This document shows positions 38,372 through 49,330 of a stretch of DNA of 64,000 bases, one piece after another (position 1 is the first letter of the stretch; each line of letters starts with the position of its first letter). The position numbers and the translations under genes are program-made. Source of the stretch: Verrucomicrobiaceae bacterium (GTDB lineage: Bacteria > Verrucomicrobiota > Verrucomicrobiia > Verrucomicrobiales > Verrucomicrobiaceae); the NCBI GenBank assembly GCA_016713245.1, contig JADJPM010000004.1:2294001-2358000 (forward strand), written 5' to 3'. The notes under the pieces are model-generated. The model saw only the letters and a program-made list of their open reading frames with translations. It had not been told where the DNA came from and searched no databases.

Positions 38372-39133
38372 TTAAGGCTCCTTCGCCGCTTCAGCCTTCC
38401 GCACTTCCTCTTTGACCAGCCCCGGTACGGCCGCGTAGCCGTAAAACTCCACCTTCGGATCATCGGCCTTCGGCAGCGTGAAATTAAACACGCTCACGCC
38501 GCAGCGCCGCTGCCCCTCATAGCTGCGGCCATCACTCGAACCGTAGATCACCGGCTTTCCATCCTTCACCCGATGGCCGAGAAAGATCATCACATGCGTG
38601 ACGGGGATCTTCCGCCCCGGCTCCACGCCGCCTTGGCGAGACCAAAAAAGCAGGTCGCCAGGCCGCAGATGCTCAAAAGCCGCGTCATCGAGCTTCGTGA
38701 CCTTTTCCGTGCGGTGAAACGTGCCTTTGGCCTGCGTCCAGCCGCACATCTCATCGGATTGGCGGGGCACGCCCGACACTTTTTCATCGAGCAGCACCCG
38801 ATACACCGCGCCGGAGCAATCCATCCCGCCCTGCGCCACCTCGTGGGAGGCGTAGCGATAGGTGAGCTTCAGTTTGGTGAGAGCTAGAGCCGCACGAATG
38901 ACCCGTTTCACCCCTTCGGGCAACGCTTCAAAATCCTTCAACTCCGTCTCCAGCATCGTCGAGACCTCGGCGGGTTTGATCACATCTTCCGGTTTCGTCT
39001 CGGGTTTCAGCTCCTCTTTGGGTTTTTCGGCCTTCGTCTCCGTTTTTGATGCGTCAGCCTTCTTTGCCTCCTGAGCGAAGAGCGCTCCAGACAACAGTGA
39101 TGAAACCCAAAGAAGCCGGAGAGTGTTGTTCAT
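38372..39133 (-). CDS. Exported NlpC/P60 cysteine peptidase
   Basis: The protein has 253 residues from ATG 39133, with a signal peptide (MNNTLRLLWVSSLLSGALFA). A Lys/Glu-rich linker (about 20-55) follows, then an NlpC/P60 domain: GGMDCSGAVYRVLLDEKV (catalytic Cys), LRPGDLLFWSRQGG and VTHVMIFLGHR (catalytic His). Such enzymes cut gamma-D-Glu-diaminopimelate or related peptide bonds in peptidoglycan. Divergent from ruvC, with about 90-130 bp between the starts. Confidence 0.87.
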   Translation of the reverse strand: MNNTLRLLWVSSLLSGALFAQEAKKADASKTETKAEKPKEELKPETKPEDVIKPAEVSTMLETELKDFEALPEGVKRVIRAALALTKLKLTYRYASHEVAQGGMDCSGAVYRVLLDEKVSGVPRQSDEMCGWTQAKGTFHRTEKVTKLDDAAFEHLRPGDLLFWSRQGGVEPGRKIPVTHVMIFLGHRVKDGKPVIYGSSDGRSYEGQRRCGVSVFNFTLPKADDPKVEFYGYAAVPGLVKEEVRKAEAAKEP

Positions 39134-39264
39134 GCTCGCCATTCGAGCGGAAGGTCCCCTGCCCTGCAATCACGAAATGCTCGCACCTGTCAGTGCCTGA
39201 TGCTACCAGCGCAGTCACCATGGCCCGCCTCCTCCGCTCACCGGAACCCGCTCCCGCCGCTGAA

Positions 39265-39771
39265 ATGCAGCGCGTCCTTTCCATCGACCCTGCTTTGCGC
39301 AAGACCGGCTATGCCATCGTCGAAAGCAATGGCCGGGAGATGCGAGCCATCACCTGGGGCGTGATCCAAAACAAACCTGCCCTGCTCCCCAGCGGCTGCC
39401 TCGTGGCCATCCGCGAGGCCTTGAACGACGTCATTCGCGAGCACTCGCCCACCGTCTGCGCCATTGAGTCCACCATCTTTGTGCAGAGCTTCAAAACGGC
39501 CATCGTACTCGGCAGTGCTCGCGGTGCGGCTCTCATCGCCGCCGCGGAACACGGCCTGCCGATCTACGAATATGCGCCGCGTGAGATCAAGCAGGCCGCG
39601 GTGGGCCGTGGCGGGGCCCAGAAGGATCAGGTGGCCTTCATGATGCGTTCCGTGCTCCGCCTCCGCGAGACGCCGCCGCCCGATGCCGCCGATGCCCTCG
39701 CCGTCGCGGTGACGCACTTTCAAAACGCCGCGTCCATGAAAGCCATGGATCGCGAAGCTCGGCGAGTGTGA
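39265..39771 (+). CDS. ruvC: Holliday junction endodeoxyribonuclease RuvC
   Basis: The protein has 168 residues. The start at ATG 39265 (MQRVLSIDPALRKTGYAIVE) places the first catalytic Asp (SIDP) where RuvC has it. ATG 39220 would add 15 residues. Other hallmarks are VCAIESTIFVQSFKTAIVLG (Glu), YAPREIKQAAVGRGGAQKDQ, and PPPDAADALAVAVTHF with the C-terminal acidic residues. It resolves four-way junctions together with RuvAB, which are not in the window. Confidence 0.93.
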   Translation: MQRVLSIDPALRKTGYAIVESNGREMRAITWGVIQNKPALLPSGCLVAIREALNDVIREHSPTVCAIESTIFVQSFKTAIVLGSARGAALIAAAEHGLPIYEYAPREIKQAAVGRGGAQKDQVAFMMRSVLRLRETPPPDAADALAVAVTHFQNAASMKAMDREARRV

Positions 39772-39829
39772 TGCCTATTGAGGAGGTCGTCTTGCAAAGC
39801 GACGCCTCCAGCGGCGTTCTTGCTTTATC

Positions 39830-41383
39830 ATGGACCGCCGCGATTTCCTCAAGACCACCACCGCTGCCGCAGCGGCGCAGGCACTTCTGCCAGCTAAGGC
39901 AGCCTCGCTCAGCCAGCCGGATCTCATCCGAGCCGAGAACGCCAAGTCCGGTGCCAGCTTCCAGCTCACGCGGATGATGCCGGACAACGCGAAGTCCTAC
40001 CGCACCTCGCTGATCGAAGGCTATTGCTCGCGGCAGTCGGTGAAAGCCGGTGAGAAGCTCGACATCTTCGTCAGCACGAAACCTTCTTCCAAGTTCACCA
40101 TCGAGATCTTCCGCATGGGTTACTACGATGGTATGGGTTCGCGTTTGATGAGCACGCTCGGCCCTTTCGAAGGCAAGGAGCAGCCGGTGCCTGAGATGAG
40201 TGAGAATCGCCTCCGCGAATGTCACTGGGAGGTCTCGACCTCGATCACGATTCCGGCGGATTGGCCCAGTGGGGTTTATTTGGGCCGTTTGACGACGATT
40301 CCAGAAGTTCGTAGTCCCGGCTTTAGCCGGTCCGGGGAACCGCCTCAAGGCGGGACTACAAACGAAGAACCGTATTGGCAAAGCTACATCGTCTTCATCG
40401 TCAAAGACGACCGCCCGGCGGACATCCTCTTCCAATGCAGCGACAACACCTGGCAGGCCTACAACCGCTGGCCGGTGAATGAATCGCTCTACACCGATCC
40501 ACGGGCGGCGCATGCGCCGGGCGTGAGTTGCAGCTTCGACCGGCCCTACGGCAAGTATGTGCAGATCTTTGATAACCCGCTCAGCATGGGCAGCGGCGAG
40601 TTTTTGCTGTGGGAATACCCGCTGTGCTACTGGCTCGAAAAAGAAGGCTACGATGTCACCTACTGCTCGAACGTCGATAACCTCGAACCGGCCAACTTGA
40701 GTCGCGTGAAGACCATGATCAGCATCGGTCACGATGAATACTGGGACGTGCGGCAGTTTCAAAACGTCAAACAAGCCATCGCCGATGGTCTCAGCGTGCT
40801 CTGGCTCTCCGCGAACGATGTTTACATGGTCACGCCCTTCACGCCGAATGCCAAGGGCGATGCCAATCGCCGCCTCACGCGTGAGACCTGCTACGGCGAA
40901 TTCCGCGAGGAGGAAAAAGAAGCCTACTCCAAGGTTCTCGGTCCCTTTGAGAAGCCCGGCCCGGATGAGCGCGACATCATCGGGGCACGCACCATCGTTC
41001 CCTTCAACGGCGGCGGGGATTGGACCTGCGCGAAGCCGGATCACTGGCTCTTTGAAGGCACCGGCATGAAAAAGGGCGAAAGCATCCCCGGCCTCGTCGG
41101 CTGGGAGTTTCATGGTGATCCAGACACCGCCCGCGAAGGCCTCGAAGTCATCGCCGAAGGCAATGTGTGGGCCAGCGGCACCCGCCTCGGCAAATACGCC
41201 GCCACCGTTTTCGAAGGGCCGAAGAAAAACATCGTCTTCAACGCCACCACCATCTTCTGGAGCCAAGGCCTGAGCGATCCCCCCGGCCACATGATCCCTT
41301 GGAGCCACTTTTCACGCCCGCATGGCCCGGATGAACGGGTGCAGCGAATCACGAAGAATGCGCTGAAACGGGCCATCGGGTGA
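39830..41383 (+). CDS. Tat-exported protein with N,N-dimethylformamidase large-subunit-like domain
   Basis: The protein has 517 residues. The N-terminus MDRRDFLKTTTAAAAAQALL is a Tat signal (RRDFLK). The body matches the DMFA large-subunit/DUF6605 type: YCSRQSVKAGEKLDIFVSTK, FRMGYYDGMGSRLM, DILFQCSDNTWQAYNRWPVN, YWLEKEGYDVTYCSNVD, ISIGHDEYWD and GGGDWTCAKPDHWLF. The biochemical role of exported members is unknown. Residues about 161-177 (RSPGFSRSGEPPQGGTT) are encoded by a REPIN-like palindrome inserted in frame (40311-40359), presumably forming a surface loop. Confidence 0.82.
   Translation: MDRRDFLKTTTAAAAAQALLPAKAASLSQPDLIRAENAKSGASFQLTRMMPDNAKSYRTSLIEGYCSRQSVKAGEKLDIFVSTKPSSKFTIEIFRMGYYDGMGSRLMSTLGPFEGKEQPVPEMSENRLRECHWEVSTSITIPADWPSGVYLGRLTTIPEVRSPGFSRSGEPPQGGTTNEEPYWQSYIVFIVKDDRPADILFQCSDNTWQAYNRWPVNESLYTDPRAAHAPGVSCSFDRPYGKYVQIFDNPLSMGSGEFLLWEYPLCYWLEKEGYDVTYCSNVDNLEPANLSRVKTMISIGHDEYWDVRQFQNVKQAIADGLSVLWLSANDVYMVTPFTPNAKGDANRRLTRETCYGEFREEEKEAYSKVLGPFEKPGPDERDIIGARTIVPFNGGGDWTCAKPDHWLFEGTGMKKGESIPGLVGWEFHGDPDTAREGLEVIAEGNVWASGTRLGKYAATVFEGPKKNIVFNATTIFWSQGLSDPPGHMIPWSHFSRPHGPDERVQRITKNALKRAIG
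40311..40359. repeat. REPIN-like GTAG palindrome pair inside a coding sequence
   Basis: GTAGTCCCGGCTTTAGCCGG (40311-40330) and the inverted CCGCCTCAAGGCGGGACTAC (40340-40359) form two hairpins with outward GTAG heads. The whole 49-bp element lies within the DMFA-like gene, and the frame stays open through it. Confidence 0.8.
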
Positions 41384-41490
41384 GCCTGTCTGTCTGCATG
41401 CAGGGTGCCTCAGAAAAACACCGTCGCCCCATCTGGCAGCGGTTTGTTTTCAGCATTGCCAAAACCGGTGGGGATGGATAACCTAGCCAC

Positions 41491-41718
41491 ATGATACTCG
41501 AAGCCATCCCTGCCGCTCTCCGGCTGAACCCGCGTGAAAAACGCCAGCTCGCCGAGGAGCTTTGGAACACGGCTGACAACGAAGAAGGCGAGGTGAGTGT
41601 GGATGCCTCCATACTGGCCCTGCTGGAGCAACGCCTTGCCACGCATGCAGCGCAACCACAGGCGACTTCCACCTGGGATGAGGTAAAACATCGAGTCTTT
41701 GGTGGTCATGGCGCATGA
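41491..41718 (+). CDS. Addiction-module antitoxin (TIGR02574-type)
   Basis: The protein has 75 residues. The opening MILEAIPAALRLNPREKRQL, followed by AEELWNTA, is the typical start of the addiction-module component family that pairs with ParE/RelE toxins. The overlap with the toxin frame and the order (antitoxin first) support this. It would neutralise the toxin and repress its own promoter. Confidence 0.8.
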   Translation: MILEAIPAALRLNPREKRQLAEELWNTADNEEGEVSVDASILALLEQRLATHAAQPQATSTWDEVKHRVFGGHGA

Positions 41719-42019
41719 GATCGTATGGACAGCGGGTGCGGAGGCTGACCTGCTGGATCTTTATCAGCAAATCGATGATCACGATCTCGCCATCCGGGTG
41801 CTACGCGAGCCACTGAGTCAGATCCTGCGATTGCTTTCTGAATTTCCCCAGATGGGAGCGGGCGTGCGTGGCACTCAGCGTATGCGCCGGGTGCTCACCG
41901 GTCCACGTCTGCGCTATGGCTTGTTTTATGTCGAAGAAGGCAAGCGGATCATGATCCATGCCTTGCTGGACCTCAGGCAAGACCCGCAGACGGTATCACG
42001 AAGATTGCGCGGGATGTAA
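41708..42019 (+). CDS. ParE/RelE-family toxin
   Basis: The protein has 103 residues from ATG 41708, overlapping the antitoxin by 11 bp; ATG 41699 is three codons upstream. Its sequence follows the ParE pattern: HEIVWTAGAEADLLDLYQQI, LRLLSEFPQMGAGVRG, and RVLTGPRLRYGLFYVEEGKR ending IMIHALLDLRQDP. ParE toxins poison gyrase, RelE toxins cleave mRNA at the ribosome; which applies cannot be told here. Confidence 0.83.
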   Translation: MAHEIVWTAGAEADLLDLYQQIDDHDLAIRVLREPLSQILRLLSEFPQMGAGVRGTQRMRRVLTGPRLRYGLFYVEEGKRIMIHALLDLRQDPQTVSRRLRGM

Positions 42020-42022
42020 AGA

Positions 42023-43999
42023 TCACTGCCCGACGGGCAGCGGCTTCGCGATCACCTCGCTGGGCGGCATGATCGTCACGTTCAGGCGGCGAATGTTGCC
42101 ATCGAAGGGCGTGCTGTTTGGGTAGTCTTTGACGCTCAGTGGACCAAAACTCTGCCCGGCGGCGATGCCTCGGGCAGGTTCGGATGGAAAGCCGCCGGGG
42201 AAAGGCGTGAGATCGAGTACCTCGCTCTTGCCGGGAACGGCGATGGACATGAAGCCGCTATTCGAAATGAGAGCGCGGACATTCGTCGGGCCTACTTCGA
42301 GTGTATCGGCCGCGATGGCGGTGGCTTTGCCATCAACGAAGATGGTGAGCGTGGGGCGGCTAGCGACGAGGTGGAGGGCGTAGCCGAGCTTCGCATCGCC
42401 GTGGGTGATGAGGCTGCTATCGCCATCAATCTCTGGATTGTAATCAAAGGAAGTATTGAGGTAGATGCCGCGACCTTGAATCTTCGGCGAATCGGCGGGG
42501 GCGACTTCATCACCGGGTTTCAACACGAGATCGACGGAGCCAACAGGGCTCGCCGCTGGCACGACTTCGGCCACAGAACGCTGCGCGGATTTGAACTCAG
42601 TGGGAAAATGCGCGGCAAGACTCGATTTGATGGCAGCGTGCTCAGGAGCGGCGGCCAGATTCGTCCACTCATGCGGATCGGCGTCGTGATCGTAGAGTTC
42701 CTCGGTGCCATCGGCATAGCGAATGTAGCGCCAGCGGGCATCGCGGGCGGCGTAGGAGGCGTTTTTGCCGCCGCCGCTGATTGTGATGGCAGGCTTTTCA
42801 CGCGTGGCGGCGGGATCGGCGAGTTGGGGCTTCAAGCTGGTGCCATCGAGATGCTCGGGGGCCTTTACGCCAGTGAGATCACAAAGCGTAGGATAGAGAT
42901 CAAGAAGAGCCGCAGGCTGATTGGATGAGGTTTCGGGCTTGGTGACGTTCGGGGCCACGATAGTGAGAGGAATGTGCGTGGTCTCCTCCCAGAGCTTGCC
43001 TTTGTGCCACATCTGCTTTTCGCCGAGATACCAGCCGTGATCGGAGGTGAAAACGATGATGGTGTTTTTCGCGTTGGGGCCCTTTTCGACGGCGTCGAGT
43101 ACCTGGCCGAGCATGGCATCGCAAAAGGCCACATTCGCGAGGTAGGCCTGCACGGCCTCTTTCCATTTGTTGGCCTTCAAAATGGTCTGGTGAACGTTTT
43201 CGCCCTTGAGATGGCTTTTGGCCGTCTCGGGCACATCATCGAGGTCGTTATCCTTCACCTCAGGCAGCGTGATGCTTTCGAGCGGGAAGAGATCGAAATA
43301 CTTCTGCGGCACATACCAGGGCGAATGCGGGCGGTAGAGGCCGAGGGCGAGGAAGAAAGGTTTCTTCTGCTTTTTGCCGAGGAAATCAGCGGCGAAGGCC
43401 ACGCACTGGCCGTCATCAGTCTTTTCATCCTCGACGGGAATGGTGCCCCAGTCCCAATGCCAGATGTTGAGGCCGTTGAAGTTCTGCCCGGTATGCACGG
43501 GCAGATCGGGAATCTGCACCCCGGCACGCGGGAAGCGCTGATCCCAGGCGGCATCGAGTTCAAAGCCGCGCCGTCCGCCATGCCAGCCGCTGAGACGACC
43601 TTCCGGGCCGCCATGATTGGCGTGGAAAATTTTTCCTGCGGCAGCGGTGAGGTAGCCGCTGGCTTTGAAATGCTCCGGCAGCGTGGGTTTACCCGCGATC
43701 TGCACACTGCGCCGCCAGTCCTGCTCGTTGCCAAAGACACCGCTGGAGGAAGGCAGCATGCCGGTGAGCAGGCTGGTGCGGGAGGGATTGCACAGGGCGA
43801 AGTTACAATGCGCATTGGTGAAGCGCATGCCCAGCTTGGCGAGGCGCTCCATGTTGGGCGTTTTCGCCTGCGGCAGGAGGCGCAGGTCATCGGCGAGGAT
43901 GAAAAGGACATTCGGCTTGCCGTAGGCGGACACGCTGCGCTTTTTCGGCGCGGCATGCAGCGTGGCGGCGGCCAGGAAAAGGACGAGGGCGAGGCGCAT
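42023..43999 (-). CDS. Exported type I sulfatase (iduronate-2-sulfatase-like)
   Basis: The protein has 658 residues from ATG 43999, with a signal peptide (MRLALVLFLAAATLHA). The metal-binding NVLFILADDLR (Asp37, Asp38) and the activation motif CNPSRTSLLTG (Cys70, CxPSR) are intact, so the Cys can be converted to formylglycine. FFLALGLYRPHSPWYVPQKY and FTSDHGWYLGEKQMWHKGKL match IDS-type enzymes. A C-terminal domain of about 170 residues with VDLVLKPGDEVAPADSPKIQ is extra. It should desulfate polysaccharides in the periplasm. The maturase is not in the window. Confidence 0.93.
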   Translation of the reverse strand: MRLALVLFLAAATLHAAPKKRSVSAYGKPNVLFILADDLRLLPQAKTPNMERLAKLGMRFTNAHCNFALCNPSRTSLLTGMLPSSSGVFGNEQDWRRSVQIAGKPTLPEHFKASGYLTAAAGKIFHANHGGPEGRLSGWHGGRRGFELDAAWDQRFPRAGVQIPDLPVHTGQNFNGLNIWHWDWGTIPVEDEKTDDGQCVAFAADFLGKKQKKPFFLALGLYRPHSPWYVPQKYFDLFPLESITLPEVKDNDLDDVPETAKSHLKGENVHQTILKANKWKEAVQAYLANVAFCDAMLGQVLDAVEKGPNAKNTIIVFTSDHGWYLGEKQMWHKGKLWEETTHIPLTIVAPNVTKPETSSNQPAALLDLYPTLCDLTGVKAPEHLDGTSLKPQLADPAATREKPAITISGGGKNASYAARDARWRYIRYADGTEELYDHDADPHEWTNLAAAPEHAAIKSSLAAHFPTEFKSAQRSVAEVVPAASPVGSVDLVLKPGDEVAPADSPKIQGRGIYLNTSFDYNPEIDGDSSLITHGDAKLGYALHLVASRPTLTIFVDGKATAIAADTLEVGPTNVRALISNSGFMSIAVPGKSEVLDLTPFPGGFPSEPARGIAAGQSFGPLSVKDYPNSTPFDGNIRRLNVTIMPPSEVIAKPLPVGQ

Positions 44000-44145
44000 G
44001 ATCCATGCACCCAAAGATTCGCTTTCGGGTGAAGGCAAGCGGGGATGTGTGAGGAATCTCTTTGGTTCGGAAAAGGATCAAAACGAGCTTGGCAGGCCGT
44101 TTGAGGTCTGCCACCCATCTGCCCTCCTCATTCCGAACCCTTCCC

Positions 44146-44927
44146 ATGAAGAAAATCGCCCTCTTTCTCGCCCTCGCCGCCGCTGCTATTGCCCAGGAGG
44201 TGAAGCCGCTGAAGGTCCTCATGGTCTGCGGCGGCTGCTGCCATGACTATGCGAACCAGAAGATGATCCTCGCCGAGGCCTCAGCGCCCGGGCGAACCTC
44301 GAATTCACCATCGTGCATGAGGAATCGCGGGTGAAGGACGACCGCACCCATCAGGTGAGCATTTATAAAAACGCCGACTGGGCCAAGGGCTACGACGTGG
44401 TGATCCACAACGAGTGCTTTGGAGCCGTCACCGATGTGGAATTCGTCAACGGCATCGCCAAACCACACTTTGACGGCGTGCCTGCGGTGATGCTGCACTG
44501 CTCCACGCACAGCTATCGTGCCGCGAAGACCGATGAATGGCGCAAATGCCTCGGGCAGACCTCCATGAGCCACGAAAAGAATCGCGACCTGAAGGTGCGC
44601 AATGTGGCCGAAGATCATCCCGTGATGAAAGGCTTCCCGAAGGAGTGGCTCGATACCAAAGACGAGCTCTACAAGAACGAGAAGCTGTGGGAGAATTTCA
44701 AGCCGCTGGCCACCGCCTACGGCGAGGACACCAAGAAGGACCACCACGTCATCTGGCTCAACGAGTACGGCCAAGGCAAGGTCTTCGGCACCACGCTCGG
44801 CCATGGCAATCACACTATGGAAGACCCGCTCTATCTCGATCTCGTGGCCCGCGGCCTCCTTTGGTCCTGCGGAAAGCTCGATGACAGTGGCAAGCCGCTC
44901 CCAGGTTACGAAGCCAAGCAGAAGTAG
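44146..44927 (+). CDS. Exported ThuA-domain protein, one-base frameshift
   Basis: ATG 44146 gives a signal peptide (MKKIALFLALAAAAIA) and LKVLMVCGGCCHDYANQKMI. The frame then breaks near 44278: gccgaggcctcagcg needs one more G to read LAEGLSARANLEFTIVHEES, and the rest follows in the frame ending at 44927. Downstream motifs of ThuA (trehalose-utilisation, glutamine-amidotransferase-like fold) are YDVVIHNECFGAVTD, PAVMLHCSTHSYR and EYGQGKVFGTTLGHGNHTME. These proteins are frequent in Verrucomicrobia; the reaction is uncertain, possibly keto-sugar metabolism. Sequencing error is likelier than gene death. Confidence 0.8.
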
Positions 44928-44943
44928 GCACCTGAGACGATGC

Positions 44944-45363
44944 TCATCGCGTCTCGATACCCTTTACCGCCCTGAGCGTGCCTTTTTCACCCTCCGGCCA
45001 GTAGGCACCGTCTTCGATCCATTCGCGCAGCATGCCGATCTGATCCTCCGTGAGGCTCATCTCCTTTCGGGGCATCATCTTCGGATGCGTGCCGCCACGC
45101 TGCACGGCGCTGATGAGCAGGCTGCAGCATGGATCGCCGGGCAGGATGTAGTCGCGACCGCTTGGGCTGCGCTTGAAGGCCGCGGCCTTGCTTGTGAGGT
45201 TTAGTGCCGGAGGTGGGAGCGTGCCGTTGTGGCAGGCGAGGCAGTGCTGCTGGAGCACGGGCTTCACCTCGGTGATAAAGTAGTGCTCACGCTCGGAAGT
45301 GGAGGGTGTGACGAGGGCACAGGCGGGGATGAGAAGCAGCGGAAGAATAGTGAGATAGCGCAT
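44944..45363 (-). CDS. Lipoprotein with PSCyt1-like cytochrome c domain
   Basis: The protein has 139 residues. The signal MRYLTILPLLLIPAC suggests a lipoprotein. One haem-binding motif is present (LQQHCLACHNG, CxxCH), followed by ILPGDPCCSLLISAVQRGG, MMPRKEMSLTEDQIGMLREW and IEDGAYWP. This is the planctomycete-type cytochrome domain that usually precedes DUF1549/DUF1553 in larger proteins; here it stands alone. An electron-transfer role in the periplasm is inferred. It is convergent with the ThuA gene. Confidence 0.83.
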   Translation of the reverse strand: MRYLTILPLLLIPACALVTPSTSEREHYFITEVKPVLQQHCLACHNGTLPPPALNLTSKAAAFKRSPSGRDYILPGDPCCSLLISAVQRGGTHPKMMPRKEMSLTEDQIGMLREWIEDGAYWPEGEKGTLRAVKGIETR

Positions 45364-45463
45364 GGGATAAGATTAACCAAGCATCCATGCCGTGGCTATG
45401 CAGCGTTTGGGTATTTTGACGCCTAGACTTGACGCTTTGGCGGTCCCGCTGGCAGTGTACCGC

Positions 45464-46128
45464 ATGTCACGCTCCTCAAAAGCTCGCTCCAACAACCAAT
45501 TGCGCATCGTTTTGACCGGAGGGCCGGGCGGAGGCAAGACGACGGCAGGTGATTTGTTCCAGCGTGAGATGTCCGATCAGGTCGTGCTGGTGCCGGAAGC
45601 GGCGACGATGGTTTTCAGTGGCGGATTTCCACGCATCTCAAAGCCCGGTGCGACCTACGCCGCCCAGCGAGCTATCTACCATGTGCAGATCCATCTAGAG
45701 GAGGCGGTGATGGCGCAGCACCCGGATCGTATCCTGTTGTGTGATCGCGGCACGGTGGATGGCGCAGCCTACTGGCCGGGTGAACCGCACGATTTTTTTC
45801 ACGACATCGAGAGCACCATGGAGCGTGAGCTGAACCGCTATGACGCGGTGATTTTCTTCGAAAGCGCTGCCGTGGGCGGCATGGGGATCGACGGGGGCAA
45901 TCCCATCCGAAATGAATCGATGGAGCAGGCGGTGAAGCTCGATCACAAACTGCGCTCCCTTTGGTCCAAGCACCCGAAGTTTGTGCTCGTGCCGCACAAT
46001 CCGTCCTTCTTCAAAAGATTTCGTATGGCCTCGCCGTGCTCGACGGGATCGTGAGTGAATTGAAGGGCAGAAAGAAGCCGGCCCGAAAGGCGAGCCGGGC
46101 CAGAAAACGGAAATCGGCGAAGGCCTGA
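45464..46128 (+). CDS. P-loop ATPase/kinase-like protein, frameshifted near its end
   Basis: From ATG 45464 (MSRSSKARSNNQLRIVLTGG) the protein shows Walker A GGPGGGKTT, VLVPEAATMVFSGGFPR and LLCDRGTVDGAAYWPGEPHD, the pattern of the small AAA/NadR-like NTPases. The uncorrected frame stops at 46054 after HNPSFFKRFRMASPCSTGS. One more A in ttcaaaagatttcg (46013-46016) gives FFKKISYGLAVLDGIVSELK and a Lys/Arg-rich tail to the stop at 46126-46128, which matches the family. So the given stop is probably false. The substrate is unknown. Confidence 0.78.
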
Positions 46129-46202
46129 GGCTGAAAGTACCACACTCCGTGATTGCCAGCGGGGCGGCTCTGCGTTTAGCCTGCTCTTTCCTTTTCCCAC
46201 CC

Positions 46203-48209
<2,007 letters not shown>

Positions 48210-48229
48210 TCTCTTCTTAAGCCAACCAA

Positions 48230-48679
48230 ATGAACGCTGGAGCACATCCTCGCGGCTACAAACTAGCTCTTGTCGGAGCCTGGTTGCAGTTCGGTTTGGT
48301 GTTCGGCTCGTTTTACCCTTTGTGGGCTACCAAAGAGGCTTTTGCCGAACTTGGAAAAAGCGGTGCATCAGACGTCGGAGTATTGAGCGGGCTGATGGCC
48401 GAAGCGATGGTGCACAAACTGATCGGCCACGGCATCGCCGCCATTGGAGCGGTGTTGCTCGGTGTCGCGGTGCTGGCTCTTGCCTATCGCCAGCGCTGGG
48501 CCGTGATGATTTTTTGCATCTCGCTGGTCAATCCGTTCGAGATGATAGCTCGCGGGATGACTGCTCAGCAGTTTCAGTCTTCACCTTTGGGGCAAGAATC
48601 GGCGTCACAGCCCCAGAGTTTTGACGATCGGCAACCCGAGTACCGATTTGGTGGTGCCAAGAAGAAAAAGACTGATTGA
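48230..48679 (+). CDS. Small membrane protein of unknown function
   Basis: The protein has 149 residues. Two to three hydrophobic stretches are visible (LALVGAWLQFGLVFGSFYPL; IGHGIAAIGAVLLGVAVLAL; VMIFCISLVNPF) and a polar tail ends in GGAKKKKTD. I recognise no domain. It follows acs by 20 bp in the same direction and could be co-transcribed. The sharp loss of hydrophobicity after residue 105 might reflect another frame slip, but no joining frame was found. Confidence 0.55.
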   Translation: MNAGAHPRGYKLALVGAWLQFGLVFGSFYPLWATKEAFAELGKSGASDVGVLSGLMAEAMVHKLIGHGIAAIGAVLLGVAVLALAYRQRWAVMIFCISLVNPFEMIARGMTAQQFQSSPLGQESASQPQSFDDRQPEYRFGGAKKKKTD

Positions 48680-48709
48680 TGTTATAACATGCGTGATTAC
48701 ACTCACGTT

Positions 48710-48937
48710 ATGGCTCTTGAACTCAAGCTTCGCAAAATCGGCAACTCCGTTGGCGTCATCCTGCCCAAGGAGGCGCTTTCGCATCTCAAGATCGAGGAGG
48801 GAGATACCGTGTCGCTGACCGAAACGCCGGACGGCTATCGCCTGTCCCAGAGCCAGTCTGATTTTGCCAAGACCATGGCGGTCATGGAAAGCCTCTCGAA
48901 GCGCTATCGCAACACTCTGCGTGAACTCGCCAAATGA
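48710..48937 (+). CDS. AbrB/MazE-type antitoxin
   Basis: The protein has 75 residues from ATG 48710. MALELKLRKIGNSVGVILPK is the classic swapped-hairpin AbrB/SpoVT DNA-binding start, then EALSHLKIEEGDTVSLTE. The C-terminal helix (AKTMAVMESLSKRYRNTLRE) would bind the partner. It overlaps the Doc toxin gene by 4 bp (ATGA), so the pair is translationally coupled. The ATTATAACATGCGTG-like region before it is a plausible promoter/operator zone. Confidence 0.88.
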   Translation: MALELKLRKIGNSVGVILPKEALSHLKIEEGDTVSLTETPDGYRLSQSQSDFAKTMAVMESLSKRYRNTLRELAK

Positions 48938-49320
48938 AGGAGCCTTACTGGCTGACCCGCGAGGAATGCCTCGCGCTGCACGAGATGATGGTGGCGCAAT
49001 ACGGCGGCACGCTCGGGCTACGTGATGAAGGCATGCTCGAATCTGCCTTGGGCAAGCCCAAGAACCTTTTTGCCTATGGCGATCCCACCCTTGCCGATCT
49101 GGCGGCCAGCTACGCTTTGGGCATCGTGAAGAATCATCCCTTCTTGGATGGGAACAAACGCACGGGCTTCATGATGGGCGCCGGTTTTCTCGAACGAAAT
49201 GGTTATGATTTTTTCGCGGAGGAGGCCGATGCCGCCATCCGCACGCTGGCGCTGGCCGCAGGTGAGATGACGGAGAAAGCCTATGCAGCCTGGCTGGAAG
49301 CAAACTCGAAGCGGCTATAA
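48934..49320 (+). CDS. doc: Doc-type Fic-domain toxin (death-on-curing)
   Basis: The protein has 128 residues. The Fic/Doc active-site motif NHPFLDGNKRTGFM is complete, with LGLRDEGMLESALGKPKNLF and the N-terminal WLTREECLALHEMMVAQYGG typical of Doc. Doc proteins phosphorylate EF-Tu and stop translation until antitoxin is restored. The AbrB-type partner is directly upstream. An IS5-family element begins 10 bp after its stop. Confidence 0.92.
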   Translation: MKEPYWLTREECLALHEMMVAQYGGTLGLRDEGMLESALGKPKNLFAYGDPTLADLAASYALGIVKNHPFLDGNKRTGFMMGAGFLERNGYDFFAEEADAAIRTLALAAGEMTEKAYAAWLEANSKRL

Positions 49321-49330
49321 ACATAGTACA

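Noticed and set aside
39638..41308. 556-codon frame antisense to the DMFA-like gene
   Set aside because: It is composition-driven, and the plus strand has the Tat signal and family motifs.
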